From: Flavobacteriia bacterium
Lineage (GTDB): Bacteria > Bacteroidota > Bacteroidia > Flavobacteriales_D > Crocinitomicaceae
Length of the DNA: 14,070 nt
Assembly: GCA_009925805.1 (NCBI GenBank)
Contig: RFQF01000033.1
Location: 1-14,070 of the forward strand
Direction: 5' to 3'
In this document: positions 1 through 6,381 of the stretch, piece after piece
Position numbering within the stretch: the stretch's first letter is position 1
Layout of the letters: each line of letters opens with the position of its first letter
Notes under the pieces: model-generated
Told to the model about the DNA's origin: nothing
Seen by the model: the letters and a program-made list of their open reading frames with translations, nothing else
The model's database searches: none
Made by a program: the position numbers and the translations under genes

Positions 1-72
1 CTGCAACCGATTTGCCAAGGTGGAGGAAACAATCGCATTATTTCCGAAATAACAGAAATCCTCGGATTTTAG
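1..72 (+). CDS. C-terminal end of an unidentified protein (partial)
   Basis: Frame 1 is open from the first base to a TAG stop at 70-72 and encodes 23 residues ending in ISEITEILGF. The tail is Gly/Asn-rich (QGGGNNRI) followed by an amphipathic helix, which looks like the natural end of a globular enzyme and not random translation. The start lies outside the window. Too little is visible to name a family, and no function is proposed. It is in the same direction as the lipoprotein gene that begins 53 bases later, but a -7 promoter box between them suggests the lipoprotein is transcribed on its own. Confidence 0.55.
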   Translation: MQPICQGGGNNRIISEITEILGF

Positions 73-99
73 TCATTTCTTTAATTCTTATTTTTTTTT

Positions 100-107
100 T
101 ACTTTTG
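100..107 (+). promoter_or_regulatory. Bacteroidota -7 box upstream of the lipoprotein gene
   Basis: TACTTTTG matches the Bacteroidota housekeeping -7 consensus TAnnTTTG exactly. It lies 17 bases before the ATG at 125, just after a run of ten T (91-100). No convincing TTG -33 element is seen at the expected distance, so the box stands alone. The inferred transcript would have a leader of roughly 10-14 bases. Confidence 0.5.
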
Positions 108-124
108 AAAATAATTACATAACC

Positions 125-562
125 ATGAGATTCTTCGTCTTCGCTTCAATGTTGCTCTCGTTGATACTTCTTGCACCTTCGTGCAGTAAATACCCTAACG
201 GCCCAAGTTTCACCTTGAGAACTAAAAATAATCGTATGGTAAACGACTGGAAACTAACGAGTTATTTGATTAACGGTGTAGAATTCGTGGATGCGGTTCC
301 TGAAACAAAAATGGTGATTGAAAAGGATGGAACGTATTCGAGGTATGCTACGGAAATGGTGCTCAATCAATTGCATTCCGCCTTTGAATACGGAACTTGG
401 GCTTTTAACGATGAGAAAACGTCCTTATTTTTACTCAAACAAGGAGCGGATTTACCCGTTCAATTTACCATTCTTGAACTTCGCGCGAAGAAATTGGTGA
501 TTCAATACTACAACAAGGTAACGAATGTTACCTACATTTCAACCTATTCTACCGATAAATAA
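125..562 (+). CDS. Small lipoprotein with a lipocalin-like domain
   Basis: This 145-residue protein begins with a hydrophobic signal peptide (residues 3-19) ending in the lipobox LAPSC. C20 would be lipidated after signal peptidase II cleavage, anchoring the protein to a membrane. The mature part has the rhythm of small Bacteroidota lipocalin-like lipoproteins: a W-x-L strand near residue 42, a DGTYSRY turn near 68-74, a G-x-W-x-F strand near 89-93 and a C-terminal beta-rich region. The ligand is unknown, and the fold assignment is by pattern only. ATG at 125 is chosen because it directly precedes the signal peptide and a -7 box lies 17 bases upstream. It converges with the 3-hydroxyanthranilate dioxygenase gene, leaving an 11-base gap without an obvious hairpin terminator. 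Confidence 0.8.
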   Translation: MRFFVFASMLLSLILLAPSCSKYPNGPSFTLRTKNNRMVNDWKLTSYLINGVEFVDAVPETKMVIEKDGTYSRYATEMVLNQLHSAFEYGTWAFNDEKTSLFLLKQGADLPVQFTILELRAKKLVIQYYNKVTNVTYISTYSTDK

Positions 563-573
563 TCCCTTGGATG

Positions 574-1098
574 TTAAGAATATTTAGGATCAACGGCCAT
601 TACATGACCGCAATTCTTGCATGTTCTTAAATCCTCCGAATGGTAGAATTCTTTGAACCTGGGAAGGAAATCCTTTTCGATGTTTTCTAAGTAAAAACGG
701 TACGATTTCAACTCGTTGTTACAATTTTCACAATACCAGAAGAGTCCGTCCTTCAGATTGCTTCCTTTACGAACACGTTCAATCACCAAGCCTACGGTGT
801 TTTCTCCACGAATGGGTGAATGCGGCGTATTCGCAGGAAGCAGAAAGATGTCCCCTTCTTTAACCAAGATGTCCTTGGGCTTACCTTGATGTTGAATTCT
901 CACGGTGATATCGCCTTCCAATTGATAAAAAAGTTCTTCGCCTTCGTTGTAGTGATAGTCTTTTCGAGCGTTGGGGCCTCCAACCACCATAACGATGAAA
1001 TCACCCGCCTCGTGGTATAAGTTCTTGTTCGAAACCGGAGGTTTTAATAAATCGCGGTTATCTTTAATCCATTGATGAAGGTTGAAAGGCGCTAACAT
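574..1098 (-). CDS. nbaC: 3-hydroxyanthranilate 3,4-dioxygenase
   Basis: This 174-residue cupin enzyme opens the ring of 3-hydroxyanthranilate to 2-amino-3-carboxymuconate semialdehyde, the precursor of quinolinate, in the kynurenine route to NAD or tryptophan breakdown. The family's iron ligands are visible as H49, E55 and H93. R45, R97 and E107 fit the substrate-binding positions. The C-terminal rubredoxin-like metal site typical of the bacterial enzyme is intact as two CxxC pairs (C123/C126 and C160/C163). Length is normal for the bacterial single-cupin form. The start MLAPFNLHQW aligns with the family's usual N-terminus. It lies 26 bases downstream of folA on the same strand, so it is probably co-transcribed with thyA-folA. 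No other kynurenine gene is visible nearby. The symbol nbaC (also called haaO) reflects the family. Confidence 0.95.
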   Translation of the reverse strand: MLAPFNLHQWIKDNRDLLKPPVSNKNLYHEAGDFIVMVVGGPNARKDYHYNEGEELFYQLEGDITVRIQHQGKPKDILVKEGDIFLLPANTPHSPIRGENTVGLVIERVRKGSNLKDGLFWYCENCNNELKSYRFYLENIEKDFLPRFKEFYHSEDLRTCKNCGHVMAVDPKYS

Positions 1099-1124
1099 AG
1101 GTTCGTTTTGGTTAAAAATACCGA

Positions 1125-1628
1125 TTAATTTTGAAAATAGCGGTAAATCGTGAAGCCGTGTGCATGCTTTTCATCGGGCGTTTGTAAGTGAATCACTTCA
1201 GTGCTCCAAATTCGCTCATCGAACGCTGGAAAAAAGGTGTCCGCATCGAATACAGCGTCGATTTTAGTAAGGTACATTTCGTCTATAGATAATCGTTCCA
1301 TGGCGAGTCGATAGATTTCCCCACCGCCAATTATAAAGAAGGTTCGTAAATCGTTTCGAAAATGTTCGAGGCATTCTTCCAATCCAGCAAACACGAGGCA
1401 TCCGGGAGCTTCAAACTGGTCAGATCGGCTTAAAACGCAATTTAATCGGTTAGGTAAAGGACGGTATTTTTCAGGAATCGATTCGTAGTTTTTACGCCCC
1501 ATTACTACTATCTGACCTTGGGTGGTGGCCTTAAAAAACTGCATATCTACAGGAAGGTTCCACATCAGGTCGTTGTCTTTGCCAATACCTCGCACAGCAT
1601 CCATTGCGGCAATTAATGCAATTTTCAT
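1125..1628 (-). CDS. folA: Dihydrofolate reductase
   Basis: This 167-residue cytoplasmic enzyme reduces dihydrofolate to tetrahydrofolate with NADPH. Family signatures are the N-terminal strand MKIALIAAMD, the Met20-loop sequence GIGKDNDLMW, the catalytic acid D28 in LPVDMQFF, the NADPH-binding MGRKNYESIP segment (about 43-52) and the Gly-rich FIIGGGEIY turn near residue 100. Length is normal for a chromosomal DHFR. Its ATG overlaps the thyA stop codon by three bases within an ATGA, so the two are almost certainly translationally coupled. This makes sense because ThyA produces the dihydrofolate that this enzyme recycles. Confidence 0.97.
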   Translation of the reverse strand: MKIALIAAMDAVRGIGKDNDLMWNLPVDMQFFKATTQGQIVVMGRKNYESIPEKYRPLPNRLNCVLSRSDQFEAPGCLVFAGLEECLEHFRNDLRTFFIIGGGEIYRLAMERLSIDEMYLTKIDAVFDADTFFPAFDERIWSTEVIHLQTPDEKHAHGFTIYRYFQN

Positions 1629-2419
1629 ACGGCTACCTCGGCTTTAATGTGAGGGTGCGGATCATAGCCAACTAAATGAAAGTCGTCATACGTGAAATCG
1701 AAAATAGAATTCACCGAAGGATTTAAGTTCATGACGGGTAGTGGCCTGATAGAACGGCTTAATTGAAGTTTCGCTTGATCGATGTGATTGAGGTACAAGT
1801 GTGTGTCGCCCAATGTATGAATGAACTCGCCGGGCTTCAGTCCGCACACTTGCGCTACCATGAGGGTGAGTAACGCATAGGAGGCAATATTAAAGGGTAC
1901 CCCAAGAAACGTATCCGCGCTTCGTTGGTAGAGTTGACAACTCAATTTCCCTTGAGCCACATAAAATTGAAACAAGGTATGACAAGGTGGTAAAGCCATA
2001 TCGTTTACGCAGGCCACATTCCAAGCTGAAACGATGAGCCTTCTGGAGTTTGGATTCTTGTGGATTTGTTCCACTATTTGAGTAATCTGGTCGATCGACC
2101 CACCCTCCGGCGTAGGCCAGCTGCGCCATTGATACCCGTAGACCGGACCTAAATTACCCTGTTCATCGGCCCATTCATCCCAAATACTTACCTGATGTTC
2201 CTTGAGGTATTGAATGTTGGTGTCGCCTTTAAGGAACCAAAGCAATTCGTGAATAATCGAGCGTAAGTGCAGTTTTTTGGTAGTGACGAGCGGAAAACCT
2301 TTTTCAAGGTCGTAGCGCATTTGATATCCAAAAACCGAAAGTGTCCCTGTGCCGGTGCGATCGGACTTTTCGATACCGTGGTCCAAAAGGTGTTGCAGCA
2401 GTTCGTGGTATTGTTCCAT
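1625..2419 (-). CDS. thyA: Thymidylate synthase
   Basis: This enzyme methylates dUMP to dTMP using 5,10-methylene-tetrahydrofolate and releases dihydrofolate. The 264-residue protein has the same length and layout as the E. coli enzyme: the SDRTGTGTLSVFG phosphate-loop region (19-31), the catalytic C146 in LPPCH, the QRSADTFLGVPFNIASY substrate segment and the C-terminal IKAEVAV tail. The ATG at 2419 (MEQYHELL) is chosen because it aligns with the family start. The frame stays open 14 codons further upstream to an ATG at 2461, but those residues do not look like family sequence. It is the first gene of the minus-strand run thyA-folA-nbaC and overlaps folA in an ATGA. Confidence 0.97.
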   Translation of the reverse strand: MEQYHELLQHLLDHGIEKSDRTGTGTLSVFGYQMRYDLEKGFPLVTTKKLHLRSIIHELLWFLKGDTNIQYLKEHQVSIWDEWADEQGNLGPVYGYQWRSWPTPEGGSIDQITQIVEQIHKNPNSRRLIVSAWNVACVNDMALPPCHTLFQFYVAQGKLSCQLYQRSADTFLGVPFNIASYALLTLMVAQVCGLKPGEFIHTLGDTHLYLNHIDQAKLQLSRSIRPLPVMNLNPSVNSIFDFTYDDFHLVGYDPHPHIKAEVAV

Positions 2420-2424
2420 ACACA

Positions 2425-2432
2425 CGAAGTTA
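2425..2432 (-). promoter_or_regulatory. Possible -7 box for thyA
   Basis: Read on the minus strand this is TAACTTCG, one base away from TAnnTTTG, ending five bases before the thyA ATG at 2419. No clear -33 TTG is seen at the right distance. If real, the thyA transcript would be almost leaderless. This is a weak call based on position and consensus only. Confidence 0.3.
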
Positions 2433-2510
2433 CGCAGTCCATTCCTGTTGGAAGAGGTCATGACCGTGTTTTTATCAACGGCTTAATCAACAAGAAGGCT
2501 ATTATTTAAT

Positions 2511-2518
2511 TACTTTAG
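2511..2518 (+). promoter_or_regulatory. Possible -7 box for the small secreted protein gene
   Basis: TACTTTAG matches TAnnTTTG at all positions except the sixth defined base pattern (A in place of the last T), and ends four bases before the GTG start at 2523. Together with the divergent thyA box it would make the roughly 100 bases between the two genes a divergent promoter region. No good -33 element is visible. Confidence 0.3.
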
Positions 2519-2522
2519 CTCT

Positions 2523-2945
2523 GTGAATCGTTTTGTGTTTTGTTCCCTATTTGCGATGCTCATCGGAAGTGTTTCGGCGCAGGTAGCCAACAAAATTCCC
2601 CGTAAACTCCGCGGAACTTATTCAGGCCTTCAAAGTGAATATACTTTTCGCAATCATGGAAACACCGTGACGATTGCTTCCGTTAATTTGCGAATAACCC
2701 TGGAAAAACGAACCGTGAGTTTATGTTTCCCCAGCAATGGCTATTGCTCTATAAGCCAAACAAAGGCGTTTACTTATCGAAAAGAAAATTTAAAAGGGGT
2801 TCAACGCTTCATATTTCAAGTGAACGATGACGCCTCCGTATTGAAGGAAGAATGGGAATTGGATGTAAAAAAGCGCCAACTCATACGTGTCGGTATTGCA
2901 CCGCAACCGAATACGGTTTTGACAAAATCAAGGAAGAAACAATGA
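2523..2945 (+). CDS. Small secreted protein of unknown function
   Basis: I do not recognise a named family. The 140-residue product starts with a clear Sec signal peptide (hydrophobic residues 4-15, likely signal peptidase I site after SVSA at residue 19), so it is exported, probably to the periplasm. The mature part is about 120 residues, beta-strand rich and basic, with one cysteine pair (C68 and C75) that could form a disulfide and a Lys/Arg-rich end. A short GTYSGLQSEY segment just after the signal peptide recalls small Bacteroidota proteins with lipocalin-like barrels, but this is only suggestive. The start codon is GTG; it is chosen because the signal peptide begins there and no ATG is available in a suitable position. 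Its last 18 bases overlap the end of the convergent histidine kinase gene. Confidence 0.7.
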   Translation: MNRFVFCSLFAMLIGSVSAQVANKIPRKLRGTYSGLQSEYTFRNHGNTVTIASVNLRITLEKRTVSLCFPSNGYCSISQTKAFTYRKENLKGVQRFIFQVNDDASVLKEEWELDVKKRQLIRVGIAPQPNTVLTKSRKKQ

Positions 2946-4256
2946 AAAGGTAGTTCCTTTTCCCACCGTACTTTTTACGAGTACCCTGCCTCCGTGGGCT
3001 TCGATGATTAACTTCACGTAATACAACCCAAGCCCGAACCCTTTAACATTGTGCAAGTTGCCGGTTGGAACTCGATAGAATTTATCGAAAATCATTGACA
3101 AGTTTTCCTTTTTTATTCCGATCCCGTTGTCCGTAATTTCAACCCATAACCCGTTACGTTCATTGCGGGTAATCAATTCGATTTCAGGAATTCCTTCACA
3201 ATACTTGACAGCATTGTCAAGCAGGTTGTAAATTACATTCGTGAGATGTACATTGTCGGCTTGAATTATATGTCGCTCTGCATGTAAAATGACCGTAATG
3301 CTGCCCCCTCGTTCCAGGTGATGCAATTCAAAATTCTCTTTAACCTCCTTGAGTAATTCGTTGACATCGAATTCTTGCTTGTTGAGCACTACATGATCTT
3401 TGTCCAATTTTGCTACATTTAATACCCTTTCTACTTGGTGCTCTAAGCGCTTGTTTTCTTTGTAGATGATGCCAGCATACTTATGCGTTTTTTCTGTTTC
3501 CACCGGATTGGAACGAAGCAGCATTTCTGCCGACAAACTAATGGTGGAAATGGGGGTCTTTAGTTCGTGCGTCATGTTGTTGATGAAGTCCGTTTTTACT
3601 TCCGCTAATCGGTTTTGGCGCAAAATAATCGAAACAGAAAAAGTAAAAAACAGAGAAACCACCAGGAGCATAAGGATCAAATAAATCCAAGGTGAAAGAT
3701 CCTGCGTTGGTTTTATAGCTGTTGCCGATAACGCCGGAAAATACACGGTGAAATAATGCCCGTCTTTTTTTAGGTTTAACAATTCTGGACTCAGGTTCTT
3801 TGAAGCTTGACTTTCCCTTACGTAAATCGAATCTTGTTGGTATTTTATCCGATGGCTCAGGGTTATCGAATCTGTAAAGCAATCATAAATCCCATAATAA
3901 AAATCACGTTGTATGGTTTGTAGGTAAAATTCACGTTTGAGTAAATTTTCGAGATAGAGCATGGGCAATTCTTCGTTGATGTTGATGGCTACCGTATAGT
4001 GTGCATCATTAATTTTATGAATGGCGCCGTATAATTCGGGCGTTAACCCTACGTTTTTTTGAATTTTTGATAAGACATGAAAGAGCGACAAGTGCACATG
4101 ATCGTCGAATTCTTTCCTTTTTAAGCTGTCTTCTTTATGCTGAATGGAAATACTAATCTTTTGGGTTTCTACGGCTTGCCTAATCCACAACAACTGGATC
4201 ACCAAAATGGAAAAAAGTGCAATTAATCCGAGAACAACTACGCCCTTAATTTTCAT
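2928..4256 (-). CDS. Two-TM sensor histidine kinase, no adjacent response regulator
   Basis: This 442-residue membrane kinase has TM1 at about 4-27, a sensor region of about 160 residues (28-187) that I cannot assign to a family, and TM2 at about 189-212. A HisKA domain follows with the H-box MTHELKTP (phospho-acceptor H230). The HATPase domain has an N-box (N344/N348), a G1 box DNGIGI (377-382) and a G2 box GFGLGL (406-411). All catalytic boxes are intact, so it should be an active autokinase. The protein ends right after the ATPase fold, with no fused receiver. The gene starts two bases after the stop of the ferredoxin-NADP+ reductase gene, so it is very probably co-transcribed with it. No response regulator gene lies on either side on this strand, so its partner must be elsewhere. 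The stimulus is unknown. Confidence 0.93.
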   Translation of the reverse strand: MKIKGVVVLGLIALFSILVIQLLWIRQAVETQKISISIQHKEDSLKRKEFDDHVHLSLFHVLSKIQKNVGLTPELYGAIHKINDAHYTVAININEELPMLYLENLLKREFYLQTIQRDFYYGIYDCFTDSITLSHRIKYQQDSIYVRESQASKNLSPELLNLKKDGHYFTVYFPALSATAIKPTQDLSPWIYLILMLLVVSLFFTFSVSIILRQNRLAEVKTDFINNMTHELKTPISTISLSAEMLLRSNPVETEKTHKYAGIIYKENKRLEHQVERVLNVAKLDKDHVVLNKQEFDVNELLKEVKENFELHHLERGGSITVILHAERHIIQADNVHLTNVIYNLLDNAVKYCEGIPEIELITRNERNGLWVEITDNGIGIKKENLSMIFDKFYRVPTGNLHNVKGFGLGLYYVKLIIEAHGGRVLVKSTVGKGTTFSLFLP

Positions 4257-4258
4257 AC

Positions 4259-5272
4259 TTAGGCAAATCCTTGAATTCCGTTAACGGTGGTGTATTTCAA
4301 GACATTTTTCTTTTCAGGAAATATGCGTGCGAATGCCGACTGAACGGCCAAGGTGCCTTCGTGAAAACCGCAAAGAATGAGTTTCAATTTGTTTTCATAG
4401 GTGTTAACGTCACCTACAGCATAAATTCCGGGAATGTTGGTGGAATAATCGAGGGTATCCACTTTAATCGCCCCTTTTTCAAGGGTTAATCCCCAAGAAG
4501 CCATGGGGCCTAAGCTTGGTTTGAGACCGAACAAAGGAATAAAATGGTCGGTATTCCGCGTGATTTCTCCTTGCGTTTGATGCGTAATTTGTACTTGTTC
4601 TAGCCGCGATTCTCCCGATATTCCGGTAACTTCTGCTTCGGTTATGAGCTCAATTTTCCCTTGTTCCGAGAGATCAATAACCTTTTGTACCGAGTCCAAG
4701 TGCCCTCGAAAGGAAGCACTGCGGTGCACCAGGGTTACTTGGGATGCAAGGTTGTTTTCTGCCAAGAAAATCGACCAATCGAGCGCTGAATCCCCACCTC
4801 CGGCTAATACGCAGCGTTTTCCTCGGTATATTTCCGGATCTTTGATCATATATTCCACCCCCTTGTCTTCAAATTCACCCAAATTATCGATAGGCGGTTT
4901 TCGAGGTTCAAATACGCCCAAGCCTCCAGCAATGATCACAATTGGCGCATGGTGTTGGGTGCCTTTTACGGTGGTAACGGTAAAGGTTCCATCTTCGTTT
5001 TTGTCAATGGTTTCTGCAGCTTCGCCCAAGGTAAATCCTGGTTTGAAGGGCGCTGCTTGTGCCATGAGGTTGTTGATTAAATCTCCCGCTAAAATTTCCG
5101 GAAATCCCGGAATGTCATAAATGGGTTTTTTGGGATATATCTCAGAACACTGCCCACCAGGCTGAGGAAGTGAATCAATCAAATGGCACCGAAGCTTGAG
5201 TAAACCGGCCTCAAATACCGTAAAAAGCCCGACTGGACCCGCTCCGATAATAATAATGTCTGTCTTTATCAT
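4259..5272 (-). CDS. Ferredoxin/flavodoxin--NADP+ reductase, thioredoxin-reductase-like type
   Basis: This 337-residue FAD enzyme belongs to the family of Bacillus YumC and Chlorobium FNR, which passes electrons between NADPH and ferredoxin or flavodoxin. Evidence is the FAD-binding GAGPVG at 10-15, the family-typical PGGQCSEIYPKKPIYDIPGF (39-58), a second dinucleotide motif with GGGDSALDW at 158-166 followed by HRSASFRGH (NADP-phosphate-binding basic residues), and the C-terminal FAD motif GIYAVGDVNTY around 282-292. The CxxC redox pair of true thioredoxin reductase is absent, as expected for this family. The extended C-terminus after residue 300 (FHEGTLAVQSAFARIFPEK) is also typical. It lies between the aldo/keto reductase (42-base gap) and the histidine kinase (2-base gap). 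No ferredoxin gene is visible next to it. Confidence 0.93.
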   Translation of the reverse strand: MIKTDIIIIGAGPVGLFTVFEAGLLKLRCHLIDSLPQPGGQCSEIYPKKPIYDIPGFPEILAGDLINNLMAQAAPFKPGFTLGEAAETIDKNEDGTFTVTTVKGTQHHAPIVIIAGGLGVFEPRKPPIDNLGEFEDKGVEYMIKDPEIYRGKRCVLAGGGDSALDWSIFLAENNLASQVTLVHRSASFRGHLDSVQKVIDLSEQGKIELITEAEVTGISGESRLEQVQITHQTQGEITRNTDHFIPLFGLKPSLGPMASWGLTLEKGAIKVDTLDYSTNIPGIYAVGDVNTYENKLKLILCGFHEGTLAVQSAFARIFPEKKNVLKYTTVNGIQGFA

Positions 5273-5314
5273 TCGTCAATTTAGCATTTAAAACAACGCT
5301 TGTACTTCATTGTT

Positions 5315-6298
5315 TTAGAAGGCTGGAAACACCGGCTTGTTCTGCAGGATTCCTTCCATCTGGTCTATTACTTCAAGGGTTAATTTATCGATATGGGTTA
5401 AGGATTGAAGGTTTTCAATAAGTTGTGCTTCCTTACTTGCTCCTAAAATTACCGTACTAACCTTGGGATTCTTTAAGCACCAAGCGATACTCATTTGGGC
5501 TAACGAAATACCTAATTCCGCAGCAAGTTCGGCTAAAGCCCGCGTTTTTTCCAATTTTTCCGTGCTTAAATTTTTATCCCGAAGCCACTCTAAGCCCTCT
5601 ATTCCCAACCGTGTATCGGAGGGGTGTTCGTAGTTGTATTTTCCCGAAAGCACTCCTGAAGCTAAAGGCGACCAGGTGGTAGTTCCAAGGCCTACGGTTT
5701 TATACAGTTGATCGAACTCAACTTCCACTTTCGTGCGAGCAAATAGGTTGTATTCGGGTTGCTCCACCACAGGACCTATTAAGTGGTTTTGGGCTGCGAT
5801 TCTGTGGGCTTCCATAATTTCTTGGGCGCTCCACTCGGAAGTTCCCCAATAAAGAATTTTTCCCTGTTGGATGAGGTTGTGCATCGTCCAAACCGTTTCT
5901 TCGATGGGTGTTTGTTTGTCTGGACGGTGACAAAAATACAAATCCAAGTAATCTACTTGCAGGCGTTCCAGCGCTTGGTGACACGCTTCAACTACATGCT
6001 TACGGTTCAAGCCTTTTTGGGTGGGAAGTTGTCCGCCAGCACCGAAAAACACCTTGCTACTCACTAAATAACTATCCCTGGACCAAGCACTTTTTTTCAA
6101 AACACGGCCCATGACCGTTTCGCTCATACCCCGCGCATAAATTTCGGCGTTGTCAAAAAAATTCACCCCGTGATCGTAGGCAAGGTGCATCAATCGTTCA
6201 ACCAATGCCTCGTCGATCTGCTTGCCGAAGGTGAGCCAAGAACCGAACGAAAGCCGGCTTATGGGAAGCCCTGTTTTACCTAAATGTGTATATTCCAT
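5315..6298 (-). CDS. Aldo/keto reductase, potassium-channel beta-subunit-like group
   Basis: This 327-residue TIM-barrel oxidoreductase should reduce carbonyl compounds with NADPH. The aldo/keto reductase tetrad is complete: D49 (NFFDNAE), Y54, K82 (SSK) and H124 (YFCHRPD). The N-terminal MEYTHLGKTGLPISRLSFGSW and the GWGTSEWS-like strand (WGTSEWSAQEI) place it in the group that includes eukaryotic Kv-beta subunits and bacterial YghZ-like enzymes. In bacteria these are soluble reductases of aldehydes such as methylglyoxal; the substrate here cannot be read from sequence. The ATG at 6298 fits the family start. It is the first gene of the minus-strand run with the ferredoxin-NADP+ reductase and histidine kinase genes, and is divergent from the H-NOX gene across an 83-base control region with a -7 box and palindrome. 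Confidence 0.93.
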   Translation of the reverse strand: MEYTHLGKTGLPISRLSFGSWLTFGKQIDEALVERLMHLAYDHGVNFFDNAEIYARGMSETVMGRVLKKSAWSRDSYLVSSKVFFGAGGQLPTQKGLNRKHVVEACHQALERLQVDYLDLYFCHRPDKQTPIEETVWTMHNLIQQGKILYWGTSEWSAQEIMEAHRIAAQNHLIGPVVEQPEYNLFARTKVEVEFDQLYKTVGLGTTTWSPLASGVLSGKYNYEHPSDTRLGIEGLEWLRDKNLSTEKLEKTRALAELAAELGISLAQMSIAWCLKNPKVSTVILGASKEAQLIENLQSLTHIDKLTLEVIDQMEGILQNKPVFPAF

Positions 6299-6302
6299 AG
6301 TG

Positions 6303-6317
6303 ATTTTGTGACAAAAT
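6303..6317. promoter_or_regulatory. Perfect 15-base palindrome, candidate operator
   Basis: ATTTTGT-G-ACAAAAT is a perfect 7-1-7 inverted repeat starting five bases upstream of the aldo/keto reductase ATG. Its right half overlaps the minus-strand -7 box, so it lies where a repressor would block transcription of that gene. Part of the symmetry could simply be explained by the -7 box itself. The regulator is unknown. Confidence 0.4.
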
Positions 6318-6319
6318 TA
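6312..6319 (-). promoter_or_regulatory. -7 box for the aldo/keto reductase run
   Basis: On the minus strand the sequence is TAATTTTG, an exact match to TAnnTTTG, 13 bases before the ATG at 6298. This is a good position for a Bacteroidota promoter with a very short leader. A TTG at a proper -33 distance is not evident. Confidence 0.5.
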
Positions 6320-6362
6320 CACAATTTAACGCCACTTGAGGGGATAACCCAAACAGGATTAT

Positions 6363-6370
6363 TAACTTTG
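6363..6370 (+). promoter_or_regulatory. -7 box for the H-NOX/kinase run
   Basis: TAACTTTG matches TAnnTTTG exactly and ends 11 bases before the H-NOX ATG at 6382. A TTG at 6336-6338 is 24 bases upstream, slightly longer than the usual spacing, so the -33 assignment is uncertain. The predicted leader is only about 5-8 bases. Confidence 0.6.
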
Positions 6371-6381
6371 AATAAAAAAGC

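Noticed and set aside
42..106. Hairpin plus T-run as a terminator after the first partial gene
   Set aside because: The TCCGA/TCGGA stem has only five pairs with a loop of about 15 bases, and the ten-T run is too far downstream and overlaps a promoter box.
2420..2461. Longer thymidylate synthase start (ATG at 2461)
   Set aside because: The 14 extra residues do not resemble the family, and the internal ATG gives exactly the usual 264-residue length and N-terminus.
4644..5120. 158-codon open frame on the plus strand
   Set aside because: It lies wholly antisense to the well-supported ferredoxin-NADP+ reductase and has no family-like sequence.
5290..5316. Inverted repeat AAAACAA/TTGTTTT between the aldo/keto reductase and ferredoxin-NADP+ reductase genes as a terminator
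   Set aside because: The seven-pair stem is almost all A-T with a 13-base loop, so it would be weak, and the downstream genes continue in the same direction.
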